From assembly GCA_964427055.1 (NCBI GenBank), contig CAYRSQ010000002.1, positions 1-42,864 of the forward strand: a DNA stretch of 42,864 nt, given 5' to 3'. Of the stretch, positions 6,926 through 14,387 are shown piece after piece. Within the stretch, counting starts at the first letter, position 1, and the number at the start of each line of letters is the position of its first letter. The translations under genes were made by a program, and so were the position numbers. The notes beneath the pieces were generated by a model that saw only the letters and a program-made list of their open reading frames with translations, made no database searches and was not told the origin of the DNA. The DNA comes from CAYNTH01 sp964427055 (GTDB lineage: Archaea; Aenigmatarchaeota; Aenigmatarchaeia; CG10238-14; SCSR01).

Positions 6926-7771
6926 TCAACTTCCGGTGATGTACAGCAATGCAGCGAATATGAACGCCAGCGTGACGACCTTCAGGAGATTCAGTGCGGT
7001 CCTGGTCATCTTCACATTGGGCGATATCGAAAGGTAAGCAGCTATCGCCATGCCCAGCACTATCAGGTATCGCAGGTAGTACGTCCTCACTCCCGCGAAC
7101 AGATACGCAATGGCGTATGTCGCCAAACCAAAGACGGCTGCAGTCCGCCTGCCAAACTTGACAGCGAACGTCGTGTCGCCCGCCTTCCTGTCGGAATCAT
7201 AATCGAAGATGGTACTTATGGCGTGCGTCCCCATCACGCAAAGCGCGACGAAATACACTTTGTAGGTCAGGTCGAACAGCCCTCCGCCGTAGCTGAAACC
7301 CATGAACACTGGTCCCAGGCAGTATATCACCCCGTTCGACAACGAATCCAGGGGCGGCTTGGTCTTCAGCCTCAACGGCTCGGCGGAATATGCGTAGGAG
7401 AATAGAAGCAGCATCGACGCCCCGAGCATATTCATCATGTCCATGGTGGCGCCGGACGACAGGGCTATCGCGAGCGCCGCTATCGCAGACGCCCCGAGGA
7501 CGGTTCCGTGATATTTCGGCTTCAGCTTCAGCCCCTGCATGTCGCCCTTCCTCGGATTCCTTCTGTCCGACTCGTAATCATAAACATCATTCACTCCATA
7601 CAGGAAAAGGTTGTATGGGAAGGTCAGCAAAGCCAACTGGACCATCGCCATGTTCGTCATGGCCGCACCGGACACCTTCATCCCCCCGACGAACATCAGC
7701 ACCGGCAGTACCCACAGCATCGGCCTGCTCGCCTTGAGCAGCAGCTTCGCAGTATTGAGGTCGTTTTTCAT
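6926..7771 (-). CDS. UbiA-family membrane prenyltransferase
   Basis: Transfers an isoprenoid chain to an acceptor in the membrane. About eight hydrophobic segments are visible. The two Asp-rich Mg-diphosphate motifs are NDVYDYESD (near residue 61) followed by RRNPRKGD, and FDYDSDRKAGD (near residue 190). The NPRKG following the first motif recalls lycopene elongase/CrtEb-like members, but digeranylgeranylglyceryl phosphate synthase is also in this superfamily, so the acceptor is open. A TTG start 8 codons upstream is possible; I chose the ATG at 7771 because AAATTTATT (7793-7801) is 26 nt upstream, giving a leaderless mRNA. 281 aa. Confidence 0.85.
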   Translation of the reverse strand: MKNDLNTAKLLLKASRPMLWVLPVLMFVGGMKVSGAAMTNMAMVQLALLTFPYNLFLYGVNDVYDYESDRRNPRKGDMQGLKLKPKYHGTVLGASAIAALAIALSSGATMDMMNMLGASMLLLFSYAYSAEPLRLKTKPPLDSLSNGVIYCLGPVFMGFSYGGGLFDLTYKVYFVALCVMGTHAISTIFDYDSDRKAGDTTFAVKFGRRTAAVFGLATYAIAYLFAGVRTYYLRYLIVLGMAIAAYLSISPNVKMTRTALNLLKVVTLAFIFAALLYITGS

Positions 7772-7850
7772 ATTAGAGATATGTGCGCGCGGCAATAAAT
7801 TTTTGGCCAGACAATCAGCTTTTTTAAGCTCAAACTACAAATGGATATTC

Positions 7851-8108
7851 ATGGAAGGAGACAAACAACTCGTAGGGAAAGTGATCCACTATTTCACCAA
7901 CATAGGCGTTGCTGTGATAAGCGTGCAAGCTCCGATAGTAGCTGGCGACGAGCTCAGCTTCGAGGGGGAGACCACGAACTTCACCCAGAAGGTCAGCTCC
8001 ATGCAGGTGAACAACAAGCCTGTCGAGAAGGTCAAGAAGGGCGATGACATAGGGATGAAGGTGAAGGACAGGGTCAGGTCCGGCGACATGGTATACAAGA
8101 TAGCGTGA
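7851..8108 (+). CDS. Translation elongation factor-like protein (lone EF-Tu domain 2)
   Basis: An 85-residue beta-barrel protein. KVIHYFTNIGVAVISVQAP...GDELSFEG...FTQKVSSMQVNNKPVEKVKKGDDIGMKV...VRSGDMVYKI matches the small stand-alone domain-2-like proteins usually annotated as translation elongation factor-like; their role is unknown. TATA-like TTTTTAAG (7821-7828) is 26 nt upstream of the ATG, so it is leaderless and longer in-frame extensions can be discarded. It is divergent from the UbiA gene and followed by pyrH with its own promoter. Confidence 0.85.
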   Translation: MEGDKQLVGKVIHYFTNIGVAVISVQAPIVAGDELSFEGETTNFTQKVSSMQVNNKPVEKVKKGDDIGMKVKDRVRSGDMVYKIA

Positions 8109-8167
8109 TCCTTTCTCCGGTTCCAACGTTTTTTATCTTCGGGTACGCATATTAGTTTAGTGGTAAG

Positions 8168-8884
8168 ATGAAGGTTGTCATTTCTATAGGCGGTTCCTTG
8201 CTTACAAAGGGAGCGGACTTCTCGAACACAGACACGTTCTCGAAAAACTTCAACCGGTATGCTGACGTGGTAATGAAGCTCAGGAGGGACGGACATCAGG
8301 TGGTGATTGTGACGGGCGGCGGCATGCCGGCCAGGCTGTTCCAGAAGATAGGGCGCAACTTCACCAAGGACTACGGGAAGCTGGATGAGCTTGGCATACT
8401 GGCGACGAAGCTGAATGCGCAGCTGCTGTCAGCGGCACTGGAGAGGATGGAGGAGGGTGTGGTGTACGACAGGATAATAGCCGACCCTAGCGATATAGGG
8501 TTCGCTTTCTTCGAGAGCGAAGGCAAAAAAATAATAGTGTGCGGCGGCTGGAAGCCCGGTTGTTCGACTGATTTGGACGCGGTGCTGCACGCCAAGGAGA
8601 TTGGGGCGGAACTTGTGATAAACGCGACCAACGTCGATGGAGTGTACACAGCCGATCCAAACAAGAACCCGAATGCCAAGAAGATTGACAACCTCTCATA
8701 TCAGGAGTTCAGGAAGATAATCGAAGCCGTTCCGCAGACGCCGGGGGAGTATCGTTTGTTCGACCTGAAGGGGATAGACATACTGCAAAAAAACAGAATC
8801 AAACTCGTGGTAATAGACGGCAGCGACCCAACGGAGATACTAAGGGCGGTCGAGGGCAGTCACAAAGGGACAGTTGTCGGATAA
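8168..8884 (+). CDS. pyrH: UMP kinase, archaeal type
   Basis: Phosphorylates UMP to UDP with ATP, an essential step of pyrimidine supply. The 238-residue amino acid kinase fold shows MKVVISIGGSLLTKG (nucleotide-binding start), VIVTGGGMPARLF, CGGWKPGCSTDLDAVLHA (UMP binding) and INATNVDGVYTADPNKNP, all typical of the archaeal UMP kinase branch. A TATA-like TTTTTTATC near 8131-8139 predicts a start within a few bases of the ATG. Confidence 0.93.
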   Translation: MKVVISIGGSLLTKGADFSNTDTFSKNFNRYADVVMKLRRDGHQVVIVTGGGMPARLFQKIGRNFTKDYGKLDELGILATKLNAQLLSAALERMEEGVVYDRIIADPSDIGFAFFESEGKKIIVCGGWKPGCSTDLDAVLHAKEIGAELVINATNVDGVYTADPNKNPNAKKIDNLSYQEFRKIIEAVPQTPGEYRLFDLKGIDILQKNRIKLVVIDGSDPTEILRAVEGSHKGTVVG

Positions 8885-8890
8885 CTACTA

Positions 8891-8900
8891 TTTTTATAAA
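8891..8900 (+). promoter_or_regulatory. TATA box of the tRNA-Thr gene
   Basis: TTTTTATAAA lies 30-39 nt before the first base of the mature tRNA, predicting a short 5' leader that RNase P would remove. It probably also drives the CYTH gene, which has no promoter of its own. Confidence 0.65.
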
Positions 8901-8929
8901 CGAAAATACTATTAGGTTTTCAGTGGTGT

Positions 8930-9034
8930 GCCTCAGTAGCTCAGCCGGTCAGAGCACTACACATGTGTTGTTAGTTCAACATATGGGTGAAGTTGGTAAC
9001 GTAGGGGTCGCGAGTTCAAGTCTCGCCTGAGGCT
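8930..9034 (+). tRNA. tRNA-Thr(GGT) with a 31-nt intron at position 30/31
   Basis: Exon 1 is 8930-8960 and exon 2 is 8992-9034; together they give a 74-nt cloverleaf. The acceptor GCCTCAG pairs perfectly with CTGAGGC, with discriminator T73 (usual for archaeal tRNA-Thr) and no encoded CCA. The D stem is GCTC/GAGC, the T arm GCGAG-TTCAAGT-CTCGC, and G15 can pair with C48. Only after intron removal does the anticodon arm become CTACG-TTGGTAA-CGTAG, with U33 and anticodon GGT. Read without the intron at this position, base 33 would be A and the stem would not close, so the splice position is well supported. Confidence 0.95.
8961..8991 (+). other. tRNA intron with bulge-helix-bulge splice sites
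   Basis: The intron runs between C30 and G31. The exon bases CACT (positions 25-28) pair with intron GGTG to give the 4-bp central helix. The 3-nt bulges AC|A and AA|G flank it, with cuts after the second bulge base as the archaeal endonuclease requires. A 9-bp intron helix (CATGTGTTG with CAACATATG, one G-U) carries a 6-nt loop. The outer helix is weak, so this is a relaxed motif. Confidence 0.9.
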
Positions 9035-9036
9035 CT

Positions 9037-9591
9037 ATGGCAAACGACATTGAAATTGAAATCAGGCTGCCCCTTCATAATCCCGAAGAGGTGAAAGAGT
9101 TCCTATACAAAAACGGCGAGATAGTCGCGAAAGATTTGGAACAAAGGGACACCTACTTCAACCCTTCCCACAGGGACTTCCTGAAACCCAAATATCCGTT
9201 CGAATGGCTGAGGTTGAGGGAGACGGGAAAGGGAGCATTCATAACGTACAAGCACTACTATCCAGAGAACGTCGAACGCACGGACTATTGCGACGAGTTT
9301 GAGTCAAGAGTGGACAACGTTACATCCCTCAGGAACATATTCGACAACCTTGGCATGAAAGAACTGGTCGTTGTGGAAAAGACGAGGAACTCGTGGATGC
9401 TCGACGGTGTGGAGATTTCCCTGGACGACGTGAAGGGACTCGGATATTTCATCGAGCTCGAGGCCAAGAAGGAATTCGAGGACCCGAAAGACGGGAAGAG
9501 GTTCCTGTTCGACGTTCTTGGAAGGCTGAACGCAAAGGTCGGGAAGGAAAAGCTAAAGGGATACCCGTCCATGATACTCGAGAAACTGTGA
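9037..9591 (+). CDS. CYTH-domain protein (class IV adenylate cyclase CyaB-like)
   Basis: The CYTH fold binds triphosphates inside a beta tunnel; members are adenylate cyclases, thiamine triphosphatases or inorganic triphosphatases. The 184-residue protein starts ANDIEIEIRLPLHN. The CYTH signature ExExK reads E-I-E-I-R, with Arg in place of Lys. WLRLRETGKGAFITYKHYY supplies further basic tunnel residues, and EISLDDVKGLGYFIELEAK matches the CyaB/ThTPase core. Which reaction it catalyses cannot be decided. The ATG begins 2 nt after the 3' end of the tRNA-Thr; the only Shine-Dalgarno-like GAGG (9029-9032) is inside the tRNA acceptor strand. Confidence 0.85.
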   Translation: MANDIEIEIRLPLHNPEEVKEFLYKNGEIVAKDLEQRDTYFNPSHRDFLKPKYPFEWLRLRETGKGAFITYKHYYPENVERTDYCDEFESRVDNVTSLRNIFDNLGMKELVVVEKTRNSWMLDGVEISLDDVKGLGYFIELEAKKEFEDPKDGKRFLFDVLGRLNAKVGKEKLKGYPSMILEKL

Positions 9592-9648
9592 AATGTGTTC
9601 CATGTGTCGAAGTTTTATTTTTTGACTCTCATATCATATTCAGATAAT

Positions 9649-10128
9649 ATGCAAAGATATGCGGAGCTTTCTTACAACACGATGGACGAGTTTATATCGA
9701 ACTCCAGCAAAGAAGGGATAACAGACAGGATACTGGAGAATTACAGGAAGGCGAACGATTTCAACAGAGCCACAATAGAGGTAATAGAGAGGGACCCTTC
9801 CAAGGCCTACATACACGGGTCCGAATTTTTCTTTTCGATTACCGACAAAGATGGAGGACGGCACGAGGTCTACACGAACGTGCGGAAAGACTCCGCTATC
9901 AAAGAAAAAGAGATAGACATACGAATAATCAACGCCAGGATCGATGAAGTGGAAAGGATTAAGAGGGTTCTGGAAGGGAAAGCTTTCATGTCCGGACCTA
10001 GGAAGGTGTTCATAACCAAGACCGAGCTCAAGGAGACTCTTGGAGAATCCAACGCCTACTTCAACCAGATGTTTAAGGACTTGGAGTACCATGTGATGGA
10101 CATACCCGACTATGTGACAATAGAGTGA
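9649..10128 (+). CDS. Conserved-looking protein of unknown function (159 aa)
   Basis: I do not recognise this family. The protein is charged and soluble, with a middle beta-rich stretch (SEFFFSITDKDGGRHEVYTNVRKDSA) and long helices rich in E, R and K (KEIDIRIINARIDEVERIKRVLEGK). The frame is open 18 codons upstream, but the ATG at 9649 is preferred: upstream codons are AT-rich, and TTTTATTT (9613-9620) would put the transcript start just before it. It stands alone, downstream of the CYTH gene. Confidence 0.65.
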   Translation: MQRYAELSYNTMDEFISNSSKEGITDRILENYRKANDFNRATIEVIERDPSKAYIHGSEFFFSITDKDGGRHEVYTNVRKDSAIKEKEIDIRIINARIDEVERIKRVLEGKAFMSGPRKVFITKTELKETLGESNAYFNQMFKDLEYHVMDIPDYVTIE

Positions 10129-10194
10129 ACTGATATACTACATCACTTTGATTTCTGAACAATACTTTTATTTTACAAACTACAAGTTAGTGAC

Positions 10195-11235
10195 ATGTCC
10201 AACGTCTATTTCATCCCGGTGAAATCATATTCCAACATCGATGCGATAAGCGACGCCGGGCGGAAGCTGCTCGAAACGGTCATCGAGAAGGAGGATGTCA
10301 AGCTGAATAGTAAAATACCATTGAAGGTCCACTTCGGCGAGGCGGGGAACGTGACGTTCATAGAGCCGAACAACTTCGACGGAATAATTGACTATCTGGA
10401 GGAGAACGAGATAGAGTCGTTCTTCACCGACACGAACGTATTATATAGGAGCCCGAGGACAAAGAGGAACACGCACATGGAGCTTGCGAAGGAACACGGC
10501 TTCACCAGGCTGCCGGTTGTGATAGCGGACGGCGACCACGGCGAGGAGTACGATGAGATCGAGATAGACAAGAAACACTTCAAGACATGCAAGATAGGGA
10601 AGGAGTTTTCGAAGTACGACCAGATGATAGTTTTAGCCCATTTCAAGGGGCACTCAATGGCAGGTTTCGGAGGCGCGATAAAGCAGCTGGCGATGGGATG
10701 CGCCGCGCGCGGCGGAAAGCTCGCCCAGCACTCAAACTCCACGCCTGAGATAAAACAATCCGTGTGTACCAAGTGCCAGACGTGCGTGAATAATTGCCCG
10801 GAGGATGCGATAACGATGGAAGATTATCCTGTGATAGACAAAGACAAGTGCATAGGATGCGCGGCCTGTATTGCCGTGTGCCCAGTGGGAGCTGTGAAAG
10901 TTCCTTGGGGAGGCGGAGCCGTGGAGGAGTTCAAGGAGAGACTGGCCGAATATGCGTACGCGGCCCAGAAAGACAAGAGGAACATCTACATAACGTTCGC
11001 GTTCAACCTTACCAGCAAGTGCGACTGCGCCGGCGAGAAGATGAAACCGATAGCAAGGGACATCGGAGTATTCGCCTCGACAGACCCTGTCGCGCTTGAC
11101 CAGGCGTGCATGGATTTGACCGACCAGCTTGAGAAGCGCGAAGTCTTCGAGGGCAGGCAGGCGATAGAATACGGCGAAAGCATAGGTCTCGGGAGCACCG
11201 ATTACGAACTTATAGAAGTCGAACCTGGCAAGTGA
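10195..11235 (+). CDS. DUF362-domain protein with two 4Fe-4S ferredoxin motifs
   Basis: A 346-residue protein of the DUF362/ferredoxin family, found widely in anaerobes but without a settled function. The N- and C-terminal parts form the DUF362 domain (AHFKGHSMAGFGGAIKQLAMGC, DPVALDQACMDL). Inserted between them are two cluster motifs: CTKCQTCVNNCP (C191, C194, C197, C201) and CIGCAACIAVCP (C219, C222, C225, C229). They suggest electron transfer to or from a bound cofactor. TATA box CTTTTATTTT (10165-10174) is 26 nt before the ATG, so the mRNA is leaderless. Confidence 0.9.
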   Translation: MSNVYFIPVKSYSNIDAISDAGRKLLETVIEKEDVKLNSKIPLKVHFGEAGNVTFIEPNNFDGIIDYLEENEIESFFTDTNVLYRSPRTKRNTHMELAKEHGFTRLPVVIADGDHGEEYDEIEIDKKHFKTCKIGKEFSKYDQMIVLAHFKGHSMAGFGGAIKQLAMGCAARGGKLAQHSNSTPEIKQSVCTKCQTCVNNCPEDAITMEDYPVIDKDKCIGCAACIAVCPVGAVKVPWGGGAVEEFKERLAEYAYAAQKDKRNIYITFAFNLTSKCDCAGEKMKPIARDIGVFASTDPVALDQACMDLTDQLEKREVFEGRQAIEYGESIGLGSTDYELIEVEPGK

Positions 11236-11270
11236 AAAAGGTTATCTTCCTTCTCGCACAACAACTATGA

Positions 11271-12179
11271 ATGTTGAACGTGGGAATATTCGGCGACAAT
11301 GCATTCGCTGACACATTCGGGAAGAAGGGCACAACTAACGACATTGCCATAAGGAACCACAAGAGTTCCGAGGGCACGTTCATATATGTCCACCCGGACT
11401 CCGACAAGATACAACCGCTCATGCAGTCCTTGAACATGATAGACATACCCGTGATAGTAGCGGACAGGCTCACGGCCGAGCTGGGCGAGATAATGATAGC
11501 GGTCGACGAGATGAAGTTCGACAAGGGGTTCGTGATAGCGGGGGATGAGGATGCCGTCAGGGGCATGGTGAAAGGGACGTCGATGGAAAGGTTCGAGTTC
11601 GTCACCCGCGACGAGCTCAGGGAGAGGCTGATAGTCCTGACGGTAGAAAGGGACAGCGAGGGATTGGAGATACCTGTGGACAATTATTTCAACGTCAAGG
11701 GCGTCGGCACTGTCGCGCTCTGCATCGTGAAGAGGGGTACCATAAAGGTACACGACAAAGTGACCCTTGAGCCGCTGGGAAAGGATGTCGTCATAAAGGG
11801 AATACAGGTCCAGGACGACTTCATAGACGAGGCGCCCGCCGGGACCAGGGTCGGGCTTAACCTCAAAGGAATCGAATCCGAGGAGCTCAGGAGAGGCTAT
11901 GTGCTGTGCAGGAACATGGAGAAGTCCAAGAGAATAGGAGTGAAGTTCAGGAAGAACAAATTCTGCACCGAGGACATATCATCCGGCACGCAGGTTATGG
12001 TGTCAATTGGGCTGCAAGTGGTCACATTCAAAATTTTATCATCGGACGGAGACATATTGAAACTTGAGTCGGAGCACGACATGGTATATAGGACAGGGCA
12101 GAGGTGCGTCATCCTTTCGATAAACAGCAAGCTGCCAAGGATCATGGGCAGCGGCGCCATACTGAACGGAACTGAATAA
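11271..12179 (+). CDS. SelB/EF-Tu-like protein with a degenerate G domain
   Basis: The 302 residues read as a translational GTPase paralog. Residues about 120-215 are a clear EF-Tu domain 2 (VDNYFNVKGVGTVALCIVKRGTIKVHDKVTLEP...IKGIQVQDDFIDEAPAGTRVGLNLKGI...LRRGYVL) most like archaeal SelB, and domain-3-like beta strands follow to the C-terminus. The N-terminal region begins MLNVGIFGDNAFADTFGKKG; I see no GxxxxGK(S/T) P-loop, no DxxG and no NKxD. It therefore probably cannot hydrolyse GTP. Selenocysteine decoding cannot be inferred. Such archaeal pseudo-GTPase paralogs exist, but their role is unknown. Confidence 0.8.
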   Translation: MLNVGIFGDNAFADTFGKKGTTNDIAIRNHKSSEGTFIYVHPDSDKIQPLMQSLNMIDIPVIVADRLTAELGEIMIAVDEMKFDKGFVIAGDEDAVRGMVKGTSMERFEFVTRDELRERLIVLTVERDSEGLEIPVDNYFNVKGVGTVALCIVKRGTIKVHDKVTLEPLGKDVVIKGIQVQDDFIDEAPAGTRVGLNLKGIESEELRRGYVLCRNMEKSKRIGVKFRKNKFCTEDISSGTQVMVSIGLQVVTFKILSSDGDILKLESEHDMVYRTGQRCVILSINSKLPRIMGSGAILNGTE

Positions 12180-12187
12180 AGCAACCG

Positions 12188-12388
12188 TCATCTCTTCTTA
12201 TCGAATATGAACAGCCTTTCTATCGTGGTGCCCAGCGCCCCGGCCACATCATGAGCGAGCCTGAGGGAGGGATTGTATTTGCCCTTCTCCAGGAAAAGTA
12301 TCGTCTCCCTTCTGACCCCTACCTTCCTCGCCAGGTCATCCTGTGTCATACTGAGCTTCGTGCGGAACTCCTTCATCCTGGTCCTCAT
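12188..12388 (-). CDS. XRE-family (Cro/CI-like) transcriptional regulator
   Basis: A 66-residue single-domain helix-turn-helix protein: MRTRMKEFRTKLSMTQDDLARKVGVRRETILFLEKGKYNPSLRLAHDVA... with the classic TQDDLARKVGVRRETI recognition helix. Its ATG shares the A of the TGA that ends the upstream membrane protein (TGATG), so the two are translationally coupled; a GTG/TTG start upstream is less likely. HTH genes of this type often pair with a DUF2178 membrane protein. It probably controls its own operon through the two palindromes at 12847-12887. Confidence 0.92.
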   Translation of the reverse strand: MRTRMKEFRTKLSMTQDDLARKVGVRRETILFLEKGKYNPSLRLAHDVAGALGTTIERLFIFDKKR

Positions 12389-12828
12389 CACGCATCCCCT
12401 TTCCATTGGAAATAGAAGATGCAGATGAAGAACACGATTGCGGGAACCAGTATCACTATCCCCACGACATCCGACACCTCTAGCGCGGACAACCCCACAG
12501 CGCGGGCTATCTGATCCTCGAATATGGACACACCCAAAGCCGTGTATATCGACACCAGGTACGAGTAGTAACCAGCTTTCAGCATCACCTTCCTGGACAT
12601 CTCATCCTCCATGGGCATACCCGAGTCAACGCTGCTCTTCTTCTTCCATATTATATATCCGGCCGACAGGGCCAGTATTATGGTCACAAGCGGGAACATC
12701 GGATCCAAGAAGAATGCTCCATTGATGATGGACTGCCTCATCCACACTACGGCGCTCGCTATCACCATCGCGGCGACGGCGAACCCGAGGAAGACCCTCA
12801 ACGTATCGTTTTTCTTAATCTTCTTCAT
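12388..12828 (-). CDS. DUF2178-like four-helix membrane protein
   Basis: A 146-residue protein with four hydrophobic segments (about residues 11-30, 41-60, 84-104 and 116-138). Between segments 2 and 3 is an acidic cytoplasmic-type loop, MPMEDEMSRKVMLKAGYYSY. This matches the DUF2178 layout, in which E(D)E...K..AGYYSY follows the second helix. The function is unknown; in archaea it is often encoded beside an XRE regulator, as here. AAGGTGAAAAG precedes the ATG as Shine-Dalgarno. Confidence 0.75.
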   Translation of the reverse strand: MKKIKKNDTLRVFLGFAVAAMVIASAVVWMRQSIINGAFFLDPMFPLVTIILALSAGYIIWKKKSSVDSGMPMEDEMSRKVMLKAGYYSYLVSIYTALGVSIFEDQIARAVGLSALEVSDVVGIVILVPAIVFFICIFYFQWKGDA

Positions 12829-12846
12829 CTTTTCACCTTTTGACCG

Positions 12847-12899
12847 ATGTTAATTATTTCTAACATCATGTTATATATTTCTAACATAGAGTATTTAAA
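12847..12899 (-). promoter_or_regulatory. Two tandem 20-bp palindromic operators at the DUF2178/XRE promoter
   Basis: The plus strand carries ATGTTAATTATTTCTAACAT (12847-12866) and ATGTTATATATTTCTAACAT (12868-12887). Each has the inverted repeat ATGTTA-N8-TAACAT. They repeat at 21 bp, two helical turns, so two dimers would bind the same face. The minus-strand TATA box TTTAAATA (about 12899-12892) adjoins them and the predicted start lies inside the first. Autoregulation by the XRE protein is the simplest reading. Confidence 0.75.
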
Positions 12900-12900
12900 G

Positions 12901-13000
12901 NNNNNNNNNNNNNNNNNNNNNNNNNNNNNNNNNNNNNNNNNNNNNNNNNNNNNNNNNNNNNNNNNNNNNNNNNNNNNNNNNNNNNNNNNNNNNNNNNNNN
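12901..13000. other. Assembly gap of 100 N
   Basis: A nominal-length scaffold gap. It removes the end of the tspO gene and possibly sequence between tspO and the DUF2178 promoter. Confidence 1.
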
Positions 13001-13402
13001 CGCAGCCTTCCTTTCAACCTCGTAGAACTTCCATGTGGTCACAGCTATAACCGCCCACAGGACAATTATTTCAACCAGCGCGTAGAGCGGGTTGTGCAGC
13101 TTGAAGAACAGGTACGACCATGTCACGTTGAGCGCGAGCTGGACGCCGTATAGTGAAAGGGCGTTCCTCACCTTTATCCTCCTCGACCCGACCCTCCACA
13201 CCATGTAGGAAGCAGCACCCATCAGCACGTACAATATCGTCCATGCCGGCCCGAACAACCACGACGGGGGAACGAACGCCGGCTTTACCAAGTCGGCATA
13301 CCAGACGGGTATGGATATGTAAGTGAAAAGATAGCCGACCAGACCGGCTAGCTGCGGAAGCAGCATGAAAAACGCAAGTGAGTTTGGATGCTTGAATCTC
13401 AT
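13001..13402 (-). CDS. tspO: TspO/MBR tryptophan-rich sensory protein, C-terminus lost in gap
   Basis: TspO is a five-helix membrane protein that binds porphyrins and related ligands. The visible 134 residues contain the family hallmarks WYADLVKPAFVPPSWLFGPAWTILYVLMGAASYMVW (residues about 34-69), then QLALNVTWSYLFFKLHNP and VIAVTTWKFYEVERKAA. The family normally ends 20-25 residues further on, which would fall in the N run. The start is the ATG at 13402. The gene before the break looks intact, so it is a gap truncation, not decay. Confidence 0.93.
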
Positions 13403-13561
13403 CGTACCACTAATATTATTTCGCGGCTGGGTTAAAAATATGATTACCCATCAGCACGTTAGCCAAATCATCTGAATTCATTAACTCTAACCGTTCATCA
13501 TTTGGGTGTAAATACTATTTGGCACGGAACCATTAAATGTTTTCAAAACGATACTAGAAGT

Positions 13562-13798
13562 ATGATATGCGAAAGGGAAATTCGCGATCCTGATTCTCCC
13601 GAACTCGTATATGTATTCAATTTCTCGGACGGCAAGCTCACCGAAGTCGGCTGCAAGTCACCTTACGGCGGCTGGAACACAGGCATGAAGCAACGAGAGT
13701 ACAAGAACGTAGAGGAAGAATTCAACAGGGGCATGGAGCTCCTGGGGATCGAGATAATGAGGTACAATCCGGACTTCTCCGGGCTGCAGATTGTGTGA
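13562..13798 (+). CDS. Small protein of unknown function (78 aa)
   Basis: Not recognised. The sequence MICEREIRDPDSPELVYVFNFSDGKLTEVGC...GGWNTGMKQREYKNVEEEFNRGMELLGIEIMRYNPDF suggests an alpha/beta fold. A TTG at 13502 would add 20 residues. I prefer the ATG at 13562 because ATTAAATG (13531-13538) lies 27 nt upstream, the spacing that recurs at most genes here. Confidence 0.55.
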   Translation: MICEREIRDPDSPELVYVFNFSDGKLTEVGCKSPYGGWNTGMKQREYKNVEEEFNRGMELLGIEIMRYNPDFSGLQIV

Positions 13799-13852
13799 GA
13801 GCGCCGCTCTCATTCCCATTTTCTTTAAATATTCAGAACTGGGATTTTAATT

Positions 13853-14083
13853 ATGGCAGACGAAAACAAGGACATCAAGCTCGGGGAGATCCAGCTCAAG
13901 TCCGACTCGGTCCTGGTCATAAAGAAGACCGAGTGGAAGGGCAGCGAACGTGTCGATTTCAGAGTGTGGAAGAACTCGCCGACATACAAGGGCCCGACGA
14001 AGCAGGGCTTCGCTCTGACGCTGGACAAGATGGACGAATTCCTGAAGATAGTCGACGGCATGAAGAAGAAGCTCAAGAAGTGA
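13853..14083 (+). CDS. PC4/YdbC-like single-stranded DNA-binding protein
   Basis: A 76-residue protein: LKSDSVLVIKKTEWKGSERVDFRVWKN...YKGPTKQGFALTLDKMDEFLKIVDGMKKKLKK. The ERVDFRVW strand, the GPTKQGFALT turn and the C-terminal amphipathic helix match the PC4/Sub1 fold of transcriptional coactivators and small YdbC-like proteins, which bind single-stranded DNA as dimers. TATA box CTTTAAATATT (from 13823) is 26 nt upstream of the ATG, so it is leaderless. A role in transcription or in protecting melted DNA is likely from the family. Confidence 0.82.
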   Translation: MADENKDIKLGEIQLKSDSVLVIKKTEWKGSERVDFRVWKNSPTYKGPTKQGFALTLDKMDEFLKIVDGMKKKLKK

Positions 14084-14105
14084 ATCCGCTCTGTCGTCCG
14101 TTTTC

Positions 14106-14348
14106 CTATTCTTTTTCCCTGCGTGCAATCTCATCCTTCAGCGCTAGGTACAGACCCGGCAGCAGCGCAGGCGTTATCTGGTATCCGAACAGCGTGGGAA
14201 TCTCCATCTGCACCATTGCATTATCCAAATATTCCTTGCTGACAGACTCTCTCCGCACCAGGTCCCTCGCGACCAGGTATGCGACCGAGTTGAAGGACAC
14301 GTAACTGGCTCCTGATAGCAGGGCTATGCCTGAACCGTCTATCGCCAT
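14106..14348 (-). CDS. Unknown protein, paralog of the next gene (80 aa)
   Basis: A small protein with mild hydrophobic stretches (GIALLSGASYVSFNSVAYLVARDLV). Its C-terminal half reads TLFGYQITPALLPGLYLALKDEIARRE. The neighbour at 14388-14666 reads TVMGYNIPSMVCPGLCITMNEIVREN at the same place, so the two are tandem duplicates sharing T-x-x-G-Y-x-I and PGL...EI-x-R-E. I do not know the family or function. Confidence 0.6.
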   Translation of the reverse strand: MAIDGSGIALLSGASYVSFNSVAYLVARDLVRRESVSKEYLDNAMVQMEIPTLFGYQITPALLPGLYLALKDEIARREKE

Positions 14349-14387
14349 AATATCAAAATAACTTGAGAATCGGAGGTTAATAAAGAT

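Noticed and set aside
7611..7850. N-terminal extension of the EF-like frame through the UbiA promoter
   Set aside because: The extension overlaps the divergent UbiA gene; the TATA box at 7821-7828 fixes the start at 7851.
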